Origin: Athripsodes cinereus
Lineage: Eukaryota; Arthropoda; Insecta; Trichoptera; Leptoceridae
Assembly: GCA_947579605.1 (NCBI GenBank)
Contig: OX388318.1
Location: forward strand, 10,664,001-10,728,000
Direction of reading: 5' to 3'
Length of the DNA stretch: 64,000 nucleotides
The notes under the pieces are model-generated. The model was not told the origin of the DNA. It saw only the letters and a list, made by a program, of their open reading frames with translations, and searched no databases. Every line of letters starts with the position of its first letter. Positions within the stretch are counted from its first letter, which is position 1. Position numbers and translations under genes: made by a program. Shown here one piece after another: positions 1-10,854 of the stretch.

Positions 1-607
1 GTGATAATAAATAGAAAAATATCAAAAATGGATAGGTATTATTTCAATTACCTACTACACCATTCTGAAGTCGGCGGCAGTACAATCAACTTAATGACCC
101 ACACATTCGATAGATTTTAGGTACGGAATGGCTGGGTCCGTCTGCGAATACAACTTCCTCTACAAATAAATAAATTATTTTTTAGTCCGCTCGTTTGTTA
201 TAATATACTCTATAGACACCATAATAAGAAAAAACACAGAAAAATTAATTCCCAATGAGAAGTCAGAACCTTTTGATAGGGCTTACTAAATATCTTATTT
301 TATTTGTAATAATATGTATCTTATATGTAATGATCAATATGGGAATCAAATCTACAATTATTGTTGTTAATGTTGTCAACTGAAGGTCCATTATGAAAGT
401 TTATGTTAAATTGATAAATATTAGTGTATTTTTTTCAACCAACAATAAACAGTACCTTTTTATTTTTGTTCTGTAGGTTTTGTAATAACCACAATATTTT
501 ATTTACAATAATTTAGCACAGTATATATTTTCTGTCCAAAATATACTATACATAAAAAAATGGCAAAAATTGATTGTAATTAATATTCCATGTAGCAACC
601 GGCAAAT
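1..607. other. AT-rich sequence without recognised feature
   Basis: No open reading frame with coding character, no RNA gene and no repeat family that I can link to another copy in the window. It may be ancient decayed repeat or simple intergenic DNA. Confidence 0.5.
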
Positions 608-784
608 AATTTCTCTCCCAGTCTTTTCCGCAAATTTTCGAGTGTCCTGTAAAAGCGATGAGGTTTGCCACCCATCCTGAATGTCTTAATCTTTTGTTGG
701 CACGGAGAGTTCAGCTTGCATGTTAATTTCATACAACTGGTCTTTTGGCTACCGCACTTGTGGGATATGCCGTGATGGTATAAT
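608..784 (+). repeat. SINE family 1, internally deleted copy
   Basis: The copy carries the family landmarks in order: the pyrimidine-rich TCTCTCCCAGTC head remnant, the block TTTTCGAGTGTCCTGTAAAA, the block CCCATCCTGAATGTCTTAAT, then the 3' terminus GGGATATGCCGTGATGGTAT. Compared with the fuller copy near 32.6 kb it lacks about 35 bases after CCTGTAAAAG. That missing part would contain the B-box-like GTTCGAAAA. Other copies lie near 7.6, 7.8, 13.0, 32.6, 54.4, 59.3, 61.2, 62.4 and 62.6 kb. It is non-autonomous and would need a LINE reverse transcriptase to move. Confidence 0.8.
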
Positions 785-1372
785 TTAGTATATTATAAAA
801 ACAAGAATACTTCGTTATTCATCAGATTATACCTACAATTGTCAAAAGTATGTGAAATTTTGTCATTCTTGAAGGTAAGTACTTTTATTTTAGTAATTTT
901 GGTTAACTAGTCAAATTTATTTTACTCCCGGTGCAGAGCCGGGTAAAACAACATTAGTATCTATTAAAATTATTATTGTGTACGACCTTGCAAGTTCAAA
1001 GACTAACATGCGGTCAAAGTATTCAAATATTATTACCTATTACATTAAAATATCTAAGTAGGTAATATTAAATATGAACACCTACTCCATTCGAATAACA
1101 TAGTACATAATGTATATGATGAAATGTCTGAAAGGCGAGGTACAAATTAATAAAGCTAATGGCAAAGAGCCACGTGCCTGAACACGTGGACCAAATATAG
1201 AGTTTTGATCAGACTTTTCCAGAATTTCATAACATACAAGTGATTTGTAACCTGTGTTGATCAGGCTTGCATGAGATTATTTTGAAGGAACTTGAAAAAA
1301 GTATTATCTAATTTAAGATGTATTTATCATTACTTCAACTATTTTTGTCTGACTAAATGATAATATAAATTT
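785..1372. other. AT-rich sequence, paired CACGTG sites
   Basis: No gene or assignable repeat. The only local structure noticed is an inverted pair of CACGTG hexamers (1171-1176 and 1183-1188) inside CCACGTG-N5-CACGTGG. This would be two E-boxes if it lay in a promoter, but no gene is visible nearby. Confidence 0.4.
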
Positions 1373-1430
1373 GGGTTAGTTTGAAAAGATTTCGACTTTG
1401 CGTAAAGTCGCCCTCAGTATGTTGATTGTG
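1373..1430 (+). repeat. LINE 3' terminus, hairpin variant
   Basis: The segment has the same plan as the CR1/Jockey-like LINE tail just downstream: GGGTTAGTTTGAAAAGAT, then a stem-loop, then TCGCCCTCAGT. The stem here is CGACTTT/AAAGTCG around the loop GCGT (1393-1410). The neighbouring family uses TATCGC/GCGATA at the same place. It is therefore probably the end of a related LINE subfamily. No coding part remains. Confidence 0.55.
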
Positions 1431-1435
1431 TTTGA

Positions 1436-1575
1436 TTTGAATGCATTTTTGTTAGTTGGAAGATATCGCGTCGCTGCGATAAACTCGCCCATTGTGCAAA
1501 ATGTTTGTATATACCATGTTGTAATCTAATTATTTTTGTTTAAATATTTTGTACAGTAAAGTTTATTATTATTAT
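1436..1575 (+). repeat. CR1/Jockey-like LINE 3' end (5'-truncated copy)
   Basis: The segment GTTAGTTGGAAGATATCGCG through ATAAAGTTTATTATTATTA is nearly identical to the last 140 bases of the LINE at 35.4-38.1 kb. It carries the terminal hairpin TATCGC/GCGATA (1464-1481), CTCGCCCATTGTGC and the (ATT)n tail. It is a dead-on-arrival copy truncated to its 3' untranslated end. It sits about 20 bases after a second, related LINE terminus. Confidence 0.85.
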
Positions 1576-1651
1576 TTTTCTATGAAATTGTATGTATTGT
1601 GATAAATGTATAGTAAAGAATAAATGAATGAATAAATTAATAAATTTTTAT

Positions 1652-1850
1652 AAGAGCACTGTTCTTCCATCCGCAAGGGTTCTGCCGGCCCAAGCTTCCC
1701 TTTTTCACAATATACCGTTCCTATGACAACGACATCAGAGCGCAGGCAATGTTGTGAGAAGAGGTGACGCAATTGGCAAAGAGACGCTCTGAATGGAGAA
1801 GTCTGGTTTCTGCCCTGTGCTCCCAAGAGAAGCGTTGAGGGCGATGATGA
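1652..1850 (+). repeat. RTE-like LINE tail, (GAT)n-ending family
   Basis: The segment is shared with copies in the opposite orientation at 15.8, 29.3 and, degenerate, 57.0 kb. One forward frame near the end reads EEVTQLAKRRSEWRSLVSAL, the W-R-x-L pattern typical of RTE-type LINE C-termini. It is followed by a short 3' end and GATGATGATGAT. The frame is broken by a stop just upstream. Family assignment is by pattern only. Confidence 0.6.
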
Positions 1851-1855
1851 TGATT

Positions 1856-2690
1856 TGAAGAAAAAGACAAATATTATACTTTCACGTTATCAGAAGCCAA
1901 GTCAAAAATGCATCACAGTTCAAGTATCAATTAGTTGAAAATAGCTCTGATTTAACTGTTTTTCTCTCCGTGATATCAAAAAGATCGTAAGAGTGATAAA
2001 AAGATGAGAATAAATTCTCGTATCAAAGCTTTTTACATCGATGGACAAAAATAATATGCAGAATACATTTCCTCACAAATATATAATAATGTGACGAGAA
2101 CGCAAATTAATGGGAAAATATATCTACCGTTAGCTAGCTAGATACTGTTTCCTGCTATTAAAAAAATCGTGGGATTTTTTGTAAAAATAACAAAAATTAG
2201 TAGCACGAGCCAAGCTTTAGTCCCGTATTCATAATATATTTAAGTTGGTAGCATTATAGGGTAAAAAAAATCTCGTTTGCTGTGTATGTATGCTATGGAA
2301 GGGTAAATATCTCTGCTAATAGGTGTGTGTTATGAAAACGTATGCAGAGTGTTTCTAACCAAGTGTTCAGGGGAGATATTGATCCCGAGATGAGTCTCAA
2401 TAGGCTGGAGTAAAACACATTAACATTTATGTAGAAATAAAAATTAATGTTTTTTTTTTTATTTGGTGTTAATAAGAAAACAAATGACTTTTTAACTAGT
2501 TTTCATCAGTGCACAAGCGATTATGTTCCAAAATTATCTGGGTGTCTAGATATTAATAAATTAGATATTGACATTTGAAACGATTTTAGAATATCTAGCA
2601 AGTCCAAACTTATCTTCGTAAGTAGGTGCATAATTTATGGATATATTGAGTTACAAAAAATCTTATCTTTGTAATAATCTGCCCTCTGTG
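1856..2690. other. AT-rich sequence without recognised feature
   Basis: Nothing assignable was seen. It contains a homopolymer T run near 2450. Confidence 0.4.
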
Positions 2691-2701
2691 TATTGATACA
2701 T

Positions 2702-2936
2702 ACATACATACATACCATCACGCCGCTTCCCTCGCGGGGTAGGCAGAAAGGATCGAGCGCCACTTCCTTCTATCTTTGCATACATCTTTCGCTTCCGTCA
2801 CTGTCATACAATTCCTCATGCATGCTCTCCTGTTCAATGTGCTCAACACGTGACCGTCCTGTAGGATTTGATTCAAACGATTTCGCCATTTAATCCTCGG
2901 ATGTCCACGTCTCCGAGCACCATTCCTCTCAGCCAA
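2702..2936 (-). pseudogene. LINE ORF2 C-terminal fragment, family C (RTE-like)
   Basis: The minus strand is open for 72 codons (2936-2718). It contains GHPRIKWRNRLNQILQ, then CMTVTEAKDVCKDRRKWRSI and LSAYPAREAA before the stop. This spacing (a W-x-D/N-x-L segment, then DR-x-KWR) is the usual end of RTE/Jockey-type LINE polyproteins in insects. The TACATACATACATACC stretch at 2698-2713 is the simple-repeat tail of the retroposon, read on the minus strand as (GTAT)n. Further copies lie at 7.4, 18.7 and, partial, 48.8 kb. The rest of the element is absent. Confidence 0.7.
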
Positions 2937-3320
2937 ATATTTGTATTGATTTATTTTTGAATTGATTGTATTTAATATTATTGTTTTTGTTAATGTATGT
3001 AATATTAATGTATAGTAAAGAAAGAGTCAACAAGCATATTAGCATTAAAGATTCGGGAAACAATTCTACAAAGAAAAGATAATCACACAAGTCCAGGAAC
3101 AAAAAACTATTTCACATTACACAACTACAATCAAACTTTATTAAGTAAGACAGATAAGTTCAAATACCACACATCATAACCTTTAATTTTTTTACACGAC
3201 CTCATAATTTGGACAGATTTTCGTAGTTCTTGTCAAGAATGCATTTAATATTTGGGCTAAAATAGTATTTTTCTAATAATTTAAGAGTTTTAGTGTTTAC
3301 ACTGTTGAAATCCATTTTTA
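2937..3320. other. Unassigned sequence upstream of the hammerhead-like motif
   Basis: No intact frame. It may be the remaining body of the retroelement whose end carries the CTGAAGA...GAAA motif just downstream. I could not find a protein signature to prove this. Confidence 0.3.
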
Positions 3321-3337
3321 ATTTTATAACAGTTTCC

Positions 3338-3365
3338 CTGAAGATGCCTACAAGTATAGGCGAAA
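3338..3365 (+). other. Hammerhead-ribozyme-like core
   Basis: CTGAAGA (3338-3344) fits the conserved CUGANGA box. It is followed by a 5-bp perfect stem GCCTA/TAGGC and then GAAA (3362-3365), the second conserved box. ACGTTCGGTATC follows and could form a very short stem III ending in a GUA or AUC cleavage triplet. A convincing stem I is not visible, so activity is uncertain. About 50 bases later comes AATAAATAATA, as expected at a retroelement end. Penelope-like elements are known to carry such ribozymes; that origin here is inference. Confidence 0.4.
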
Positions 3366-3419
3366 ACGTTCGGTATCTAACCTAACAAAGTGGAGATTAA
3401 ACAGTGCTCAATAAATAAT

Positions 3420-4102
3420 ATATTTTAAGTATTTTTCTTTTCATTCCTCGAGATGCGCTCATTAAATTTTAGATTTTATTAAAATTCATACTGTTAAAAA
3501 ATTAATTTCATTTGTTTACGATCCACCATACTGTTTGGTAATATGCATGTACAGTGAGTACATAATAATATATACAACATGGTCAGTCGACGTGGGTGAC
3601 ACTAGCCCCCGAGTAAAAAAGGATGGGGAGGGAATCAAATGAGAACGGGAAAATGTTTGAAACAGCTCTAAGTGTTTCATGAATACTTTATGAGTCTCAC
3701 TCAGAAATGGGGTAGAAGCTAAGTGATTAGATTAAAAATACCATCTGTATAGCATAGTGGTCAATTGATTTGATTTGAATTCAAGGGATTCGGGTTTCAT
3801 TTCCTAAGATGGTCAAACGATATTTAATAAGATTTGAAATTTGATTCTATTTTGACAAAAAATATAAAATGTGCTATTTAAATTTATGAGAAATGGCAAC
3901 ATTTCTTATTCAACGATACCTAATGTATGCCACATACTCTGAACACACCTACATTGTACTGTGTATAGCACGTACATATATATGTCATTTATTGAAGATG
4001 TGGTGATAGTTCGGAATGAAAGACGAATGTATGGTTAACAAGTGAATGTTGAAATTAGAAAGAAGCAATCATAATATTTTTTTATGTATCTGTTTTTTTG
4101 TC
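3420..4102. other. AT-rich sequence without recognised feature
   Basis: No gene or repeat family recognised. Confidence 0.4.
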
Positions 4103-4233
4103 AATAACCCAAACACATCCTTACAAACCTTTCACACTAAGCTCAAAGCTTGTATTGTGAAAAGAGAGTTTGACGGTACCTGCGATAGAACCTCACACCT
4201 CATGTACATAAGGCCGAGACTCTACCTCCACGG
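4103..4233 (-). repeat. SINE family 2, decayed copy
   Basis: On the minus strand it reads CCGTGGAGGTAGAGTCTCGG, then a diverged tRNA-like head, the CTCTCTTTTCACAATACAAG block and TTTGTAAGGATGTGTTTGGG. These are the landmarks of the well-preserved copies at 19.8 and 34.8 kb. Substitutions are numerous, so this is an old copy. It abuts half of a palindromic MITE. Confidence 0.7.
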
Positions 4234-4371
4234 TAAATTTACCAACAATTTGTTTGCGAAGAGTCAATATTATAGATTCGTACTAATGAATCGTTTGTAC
4301 TATCTCTGGTCCTAATCTGATAGTACGTACCAATTATTCGTTGTGAAATTTCGTTAGTATTTTTCTCAGTG
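4228..4371 (-). mobile_element. Palindromic MITE family E, half copy
   Basis: It runs from the palindrome centre GGTAAATTTACCAAC to the terminus AAATTTCGTTAGTATTTTTC-TCAGTG. It matches the left half of the full copy at 25520-25720 in reverse orientation, including GTACTATCTCTGGTCCTAAT. It contains no coding sequence and would depend on a transposase in trans. Confidence 0.75.
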
Positions 4372-5086
4372 CAGGATACAAACATATTCAATGATTCATC
4401 AATTTGACATCCATCGTTCCTCTTAGAAATCAAAGAAAAATTAACATGTCAAAAAATTAACAGGAAGAAGAATATTGAACTTCAGATTGTCCGTCTCAAA
4501 ATCCACATGAAATAGCCATCGATCACCACGTAACTTTTCACGTATATTTTTTATATATTGTGTATTTGTATTAGGTAGTTATATATGCGCATTTTATGTA
4601 CACGATTTGATAAAAGCCAGATACCAAGAATTAGGAATTTCTTGTAAATAACTAATACTCCGTATGAGAAAATCACATTTGCGTTAGACGTGGACTTTGG
4701 TTCCACAGGGAATCCTCTGTAAGAACTTAACAACTTAAGGACCTGATCGCAGTGGCGACTCCTATAAGACATTTTATTCGATCAACTTAACAGTCAAAAG
4801 TGAAACTTTACCGATGCATGAGACTAACATTAAACTATTTATTTTTGATCAGCTTTCAACAAATTACGAAAAAAATTATGATGTTATATTATTCTAGGTA
4901 TAGGTACATAGCATTTATAATTTTTTTGGATTACTTACTAATTTTATTAATTTTTTCTCTTTGAAGTATATAATGGTATTTTCTCATATACTCGACATAT
5001 TATGTCTTATCTTAATTTAAGACATAAATAATATTAACTTGATAAATTCAAGTGTATTCACGTAGATTACATACCATGACATAAAA
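4372..5086. other. AT-rich sequence without recognised feature
   Basis: No gene, RNA or repeat family recognised. Confidence 0.4.
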
Positions 5087-5183
5087 AATGTGATTATTTA
5101 TTTAAAGCTAATTAAAGGTAGGTACTTATAAATGATAGGTACCTACCTATAATTAGCTTTACATAACTAATCACATTTAAGTA
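5087..5183. repeat. Short palindromic hairpin (MITE-like)
   Basis: Two imperfect arms of about 45 bases face each other: AAATGTGATTA...AAAGCTAATT...AGGTAGGTAC on the left and GTACCTACCT...AATTAGCTTT...TAATCACATTT on the right, with a spacer of under 15 bases. The size and near-symmetry suit a small snap-back MITE. No target duplication was identified. Confidence 0.55.
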
Positions 5184-7380
5184 CAAAACACTAGATTTAA
5201 TTGCAATTTTTATTAAATTTATTGATTGACAAAAAAAATCTATCCATTTAGCCGAGCTGAAGATATTTCAAGTGCTGTCACTGTTTACTTCGGGGACATC
5301 TACTTTCTAAGCTTTGCCAATACAACGACGAAATCACAAAAGCATCCTTAGCTTTCGAAGTGGTAGTAGTACCTACTTTTATTATTATTATTATCGGTAT
5401 TATAGCTTGCCATGCATTGAACGTCATGCAACGCGCTTGACAAGCAAATAATAAAAATAATACCGTACCTACCTATATTGTGTTTTGCATATTGCATTAT
5501 TTCCAAGCATTTTCAAAACCAAAGGTAAATCCGACAGCTACTTTAAAATACATTATTTTTCTCCTTTGCATTTACAATTACAACTTTATGCTTTACATTT
5601 TTTTTATTCTCAGTAATAACAGATTTACATAGTAAAAACTTTACTAGTGAAATATAGGTGTACAAATATACAATAATACATACACTATTACATTGACCTA
5701 TTTGCAATCTACATTCTATCTTGAAAATATCTTATTTTATAACTCACAGAGAATGTCCTTTATGTTTTTATTTGGATATTGCACCCAATATTTCACTTGC
5801 AGAAGATTCTGTGGCAGAAATAATATATTGAGAAAATACATAAACTGGAGATTTCAACTGGCATAGTTTAATGACTTTAATTCCCTCGTCTTTTGTTCAG
5901 CATATTTTCGTTCAGTTCTGGATGAAGGCTACCTGCATATTTATTTATTTATTTATTTATTTATTGATACATCTTCCTTTCCATGTTCTCCAATCTCGAG
6001 CCGTATTCATCTGATTTCATCAAACAAACAAGCAAAAATCACCTTAATCAACTGATTATCTGTTTTATAAACAGTTCTTAGGTGTTTCTCACATAAGAAG
6101 AGCAATATATGTAAACATATATATTTTTAAGACTAGGCATATAATATTGACAACTTAACTCTAGATTTTGTTGTCAGTTTAATTTAGGTTAATGGACATT
6201 ATAATATGAACATAATTTATTTATGTCATATTATGGATGATACAAGAAGAACATGGTATTCAGAATTAATTCGATTTTTGTCATGCTAAAGTACCTACCT
6301 ATAACTAAAATAAATCAATGATTATACATTAGCTGGGCGCGATCTATCTTCTTGATCGATCGACAATAAAATTTATAATCTAAATTGCTTTGTTTAATTC
6401 GAATGTAAAAATAATTACTTCATTAATAATTTTGTCTGTTCGTAAATATGTAAATGTGCACTTTATGATCAGCGTAATTAGATGAGAAATAAGAAAACTA
6501 TAACATTCTTTATGAAGTCACATCGATTATTAGTGTAAGGTTAAGAAATTTTTAATATTTTAAATCTTGGCCGAGATATAATAATAGTTATTTTGAAACA
6601 TTTTCATCATATTTGTATGGCAATTAAATATATTTTTCAAATATTTTTTTTTGAAAATAGGTAAAAAAAATCTGCATATCGTGCAAACGATTGGATGGCC
6701 TTAAGAATATTTTTTCATCATATTGAATATATTTGAATATACAGGTAAAGGAATTGGCGTAAAAATATATAAAAAATAATAATATTAACAAGACTACCTA
6801 ATGTACAAGAATAAACCGCCAAATCTTATATTAGATACTGAAAGAACTATCAAAATGTTTGCATTTTATTGTTGATAACTTTTGTTCCATTTCCCTTATT
6901 TTCAACCATCACTTACTCTTTCTGTATGTGAAAATTTGTCAATATGAGATTTATTATTTCGTGAGCGAAGCCGTGTAAATCTACATGTACATAAATAATA
7001 ATATAAACTAACTTACAAATTATAGCTTCAATTAAAAGTAAAATATTGCGAGAATAGATAGATGGTCCTTTGTCACGGAAATGGATACAAGTTATACATG
7101 AAGAACAACGGCAAAATATAAAACTATCATTTAATATTAAAAGGTATGAGTGATTAATGTTTCACGCTCAAATAGTATTGAGTATCTAGCATACGTCGAT
7201 ACAAAACGACATAAGAAGAATATTATTATTATTAGATATCTCGCGGCTTCTTATTCAGACTCTACTAACATAGTTAGTTGACTATAATTAGTACATGGTC
7301 CACGAGTTCTCAGAATAGAAAAGGTATCACACATATACAATTTCGGGTACCCTGTTGAAGAGAGATTTTCCTAAAATAAT
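5184..7380. other. Long AT-rich stretch with a TTTA microsatellite
   Basis: The only clear feature is a (TTTA)n tract at about 5938-5965. The rest shows no coding frame over 60 codons and no repeat linked elsewhere in the window. Confidence 0.4.
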
Positions 7381-7383
7381 ATA

Positions 7384-7560
7384 CTATACCCTCACGCCAT
7401 GTCCCAGATGGGGTAGGCAGAGAGAACGGAACGCCATGTAGATCTATCCCTACACACTTCGCTTCCTCTACATTCATCCAATACATGCAGGCAGATTTTT
7501 CTTACTCTATACGCGGCCGTTCTTTAAAATTTGATCATATTTACAAGACACGTAACATCT
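7384..7560 (-). pseudogene. LINE ORF2 C-terminal fragment, family C (decayed)
   Basis: It matches the 2.7-kb copy. Starting from CTATACCCTCACGCCATGTC it has GGGGTAGGCAGAGAGAACGG, then CTTCGCTTCCTCTACATTCA (the reverse strand of the EAK/DR-KW region) and GCGGCCGTTCTTTAAAATTT. Frames are broken. The same family recurs at 18.7 and 48.8 kb. Confidence 0.65.
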
Positions 7561-7710
7561 TGGATTCAGAGATGAGCCACATACCACCCATTCTGAATGT
7601 CTGATTTCTTTTTGACACTGATTGACGACTTGCATGTTTATTAGCTCTTAATTAATCTTCTAGGCTACTCGATAAGAAGTTTGTTGGAAATACCTTGATG
7701 GTACAGATAG
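7550..7710 (+). repeat. SINE family 1, decayed 3' part
   Basis: The landmarks are ACCACCCATTCTGAATGTCT, ACTTGCATGTTTATTAGCTC and the terminus ACCTTGATGGTACAGATAG. The tRNA-like head is absent. Divergence from the 32.6-kb copy is substantial. Confidence 0.65.
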
Positions 7711-7756
7711 GATCATTTAAAACAAGTGCAATTGGACCATAACAATTTTTTAAAAT

Positions 7757-7970
7757 TACTACTACTACTATACCATCACGGCATATCCCACAAGTGGGGT
7801 AGCCAGCAGACGTGCCAATATAAAATCAAAACATTCAGGATGGGTGGCAAACCTCATCGCTGAATTTAAGATATAAAATGTCTTAAGTTTTTCGAACACC
7901 TGCCTTTTACAGGACACTCGAAAACTTACGGAGAAGAGTGGGAGACCAATTCTTTACCGGGTGGATCCAT
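7757..7970 (-). repeat. SINE family 1, near full-length copy
   Basis: Read on the minus strand it starts near 7970 with an A-box-like GGATCCACCCGGTAAAG. It runs through GGTCTCCCACTCTTCTC, AGTGTCCTGTAAAAGGCAG and GTGTTCGAAAAA (B-box-like), then the CCACCCATCCTGAATGTTTT block. It ends in GGGATATGCCGTGATGGTAT plus (AGT)n. With the 32.6-kb copy it defines the family at about 210-230 bases. Confidence 0.8.
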
Positions 7971-9985
7971 ATTTTTTTAAAATTATTTGTAAGTAAATTT
8001 GAATGCGCGTAAATCAAACGTTAGAAGATCAAGAGAATTTATTATAGGCACACTCTAAAATGTACCTTACGTAATTGATTTTTAAAATGTTTGTAAGTAT
8101 ATCATTTTAGCGTCAACTTTTACAAGGTATACCTACTTGATTACATTATAGGTAAGTAGGTGTGTATATTATTTATTTGATCTATTACATATAATATTTG
8201 CAATGCCCCATATATTATCCAATCTGAACAAAATGAGACAGCTGTAATAAATTTTATATGTAAAACAATCCTATGGATATGGAATTAATTCATAAAAAGA
8301 GTAGATATTTTATTATAGTATAAAATGTTTCCACAACAATGAATAGCACTATGATAATAGAACATAACAATAATTCATTCTGATTATATTGTGTCATCAT
8401 ACCATTGCCAGAGATGAAAGGAGAGTAATAAATTAAAATCGTTCATTGATTTAAATTTATTTTTATAAAGTCGATGGTACTTATTTAATCTATGACACCT
8501 TTTACTGATTGTGAAGTTGAGAGTGCAATAGTGAGTTCTTTATTTGACCCATCAAGAATGCATCGGCACATCGTGAATGAAGCGAATTTAATCATTGGAG
8601 GAGGATGGAGACTATGTAAGTCTAAACTATATAGGAATAATCTCGCTACTGCACATCATCACATTTTTTCATATGTAAACTGTTGATCTTCTTATGTGAA
8701 TGATGATGTGCAAGATAAATAAAATAAATTAATCGAATATCAGACGCAAGAAACAAACTGAATTGGAAAGTGAGGTAAGTTATAATATTGAGATTGGGAC
8801 CTATAAATATCAAGAAGGTGTCTATTAAAAAGGTAGGTCATTTGCCTTTAATACTCAATTTTTAGATAGGTCAATTTTTCAAATTGCATACTTGTTGACC
8901 TGCAATATTGCTGGGAAATGTATTTGGGATTTGAATTAAAAAATGCGTTGGAATCAAAGAAAGAACGTAGCTTATTTACAAAAGACAAGTAATGACAGAG
9001 AGCGATTGCATAGATCACAAGTGTAGGTATATAGACGTCACAAAATGCGACCACGGACAACAAAATAATAAAGACAATATTCTTAAGGTGGCATTAACAT
9101 GTTATAACAATACAACATACAAAATACTACAGTAATTCTGTATGATTATGTAGAAAGTATGAAAAAGACAAATAAGAGTACATAAATTGTAAATGTTTAA
9201 ATGAGTACCTACAGATGTGATACGGACATATTATTAATAGATAGAGTCTGTGTAAAGGATCTATAAATTATTTCCATCAAGATTTTTAAATGTCACCTTT
9301 GTATTTAGTTATCACTTTCCAGATGTAAACCTACATATAAATAGCTCACTCTATATTTATAACGAACACCATTCATTGGTGTTTAAACACAATAAAATCA
9401 TATAAATCATTACGAAGCGACATGTGTGAATTGTGCCAGTAGGTATATCATGCATAAATAATTCATTTAAATATTATGTTCATATTAATGGTAGTTAGAT
9501 AGAATTATAATCTGACCAGTGCGGTCCAACAATACTAGACACCTAGATAATACCTAGAAGGTTTAAATTTTTATGTCGGCGAAAAACTAAACAATGTCGC
9601 ATTTTTTAATGTTTCTAAACGCATTTAACAATGCACTTTTGTCAAGTTAGAAAAGTGCATCGTAGAATACGTCATCTAGTCTCGAAAAAAGATGATTCAA
9701 TTTACATTATAATATGTTTGCACATAAAGTTATTAATTATGTTATATTGTTCTAAGCTATAATTGGATATATTAAAAACAAGCTTTTTATTCTTTTATCA
9801 TTTTCTGTCAGGATTGATGATGACCTTAGAAGTAAGAAGGCGAATCTTTCAATCAAAATCTACAGTAGAAGTAAACGCTAGTTTTCAGTTAATGTATCAA
9901 GTTACTCGTATGCATAATGAAAATAGCAAAGCCCTTCGATGATTTTTGAAATAAATTATTATTTAAACAACGAATTAAGTTAAAA
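7971..9985. other. AT-rich stretch without recognised feature
   Basis: No coding frame, RNA gene or linked repeat. Short open frames here have no domain character. Confidence 0.4.
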
Positions 9986-10420
9986 CCCTACAATGCACAA
10001 TGTAGCAGGTCTGATACAACTAATTTAAACCCATATAATTTACTATCGAAAGCAAAATTTCGTATAACTGTTTATTGTATCATATCTGGTACACCTTTAT
10101 GCATCGTGTGAATAAGACACTTGATGTGAGTTGGCGCGCAAAATGATATTTCTTGTCAGTTGAGTTTTGTCGGTTGAGGTTATCGGGCGAGTGCATCGAC
10201 TTCTTTGTGTAAGTGCGGAAGAAATCCAAGTTTTTTTTAAAAAATATCAGCATTAAGCATTGAAATACGATTATATAAGGTGAGTCTATCATACACCAAT
10301 TATATTTTGAATATAAACCTACACATGTTTGAAGTAATTGAATCTAAATATGACGTAGCATACCTGATACATTGTGCATTAACGTCTTCTTTACATTGCA
10401 GGTGAACTCACCCTACAAAT

Positions 10421-10854
10421 ATGAATGAAGACCGAATAAAACGCATTTGACTGAGCAAGAACAATTGGAGGAAATAGTTGCTCATTTGTCGGAAAGTGAA
10501 GATGATTTTGATGATGAAGATAATGACCAAGAAATAGATAGAGATCAAATAGAAAATGCCGTATCAACCCTGCCGATTGAATTTGAAGACGGATTTATTT
10601 TACAAAATATGGATGGTCACGAGGATTGTACAGGAAGAGAAAATGAACAGAGCCTGGATGAACAATTAAGTGAAGAAACAACGCAAAATGTCACAAGAAA
10701 TTCCAATGAGGCAAAGAAATTGAGAGAGAAGTACACAAATATAATATGGAGAAGAAAAAATTTGATTCTCAGTTACAGCGCTATAAATTTCCACGAAAAT
10801 ACAAATTTAACACCAGAATTTTTTTGCGGGAAAGGGTGCGCTTCGAAGCCTTAA
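10421..10854 (+). pseudogene. piggyBac transposase, N-terminal remnant
   Basis: An ATG at 10421 begins MNEDRIKR. The frame then shifts by one base near 10445 into LTEQEQLEEIVAHLSESEDD, a typical acidic piggyBac N-terminus. It continues to NIIWRRKNLILSYSAINFHE near 10790, and homology ends around LTPEF. Upstream, AAG|GTGAGT (10280) and TTACATTGCAG (ending 10401) could bound a 5' UTR intron; this is inferred from splice-site consensus only. The family is usually around 550-600 residues; about 130 remain here. Confidence 0.8.
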
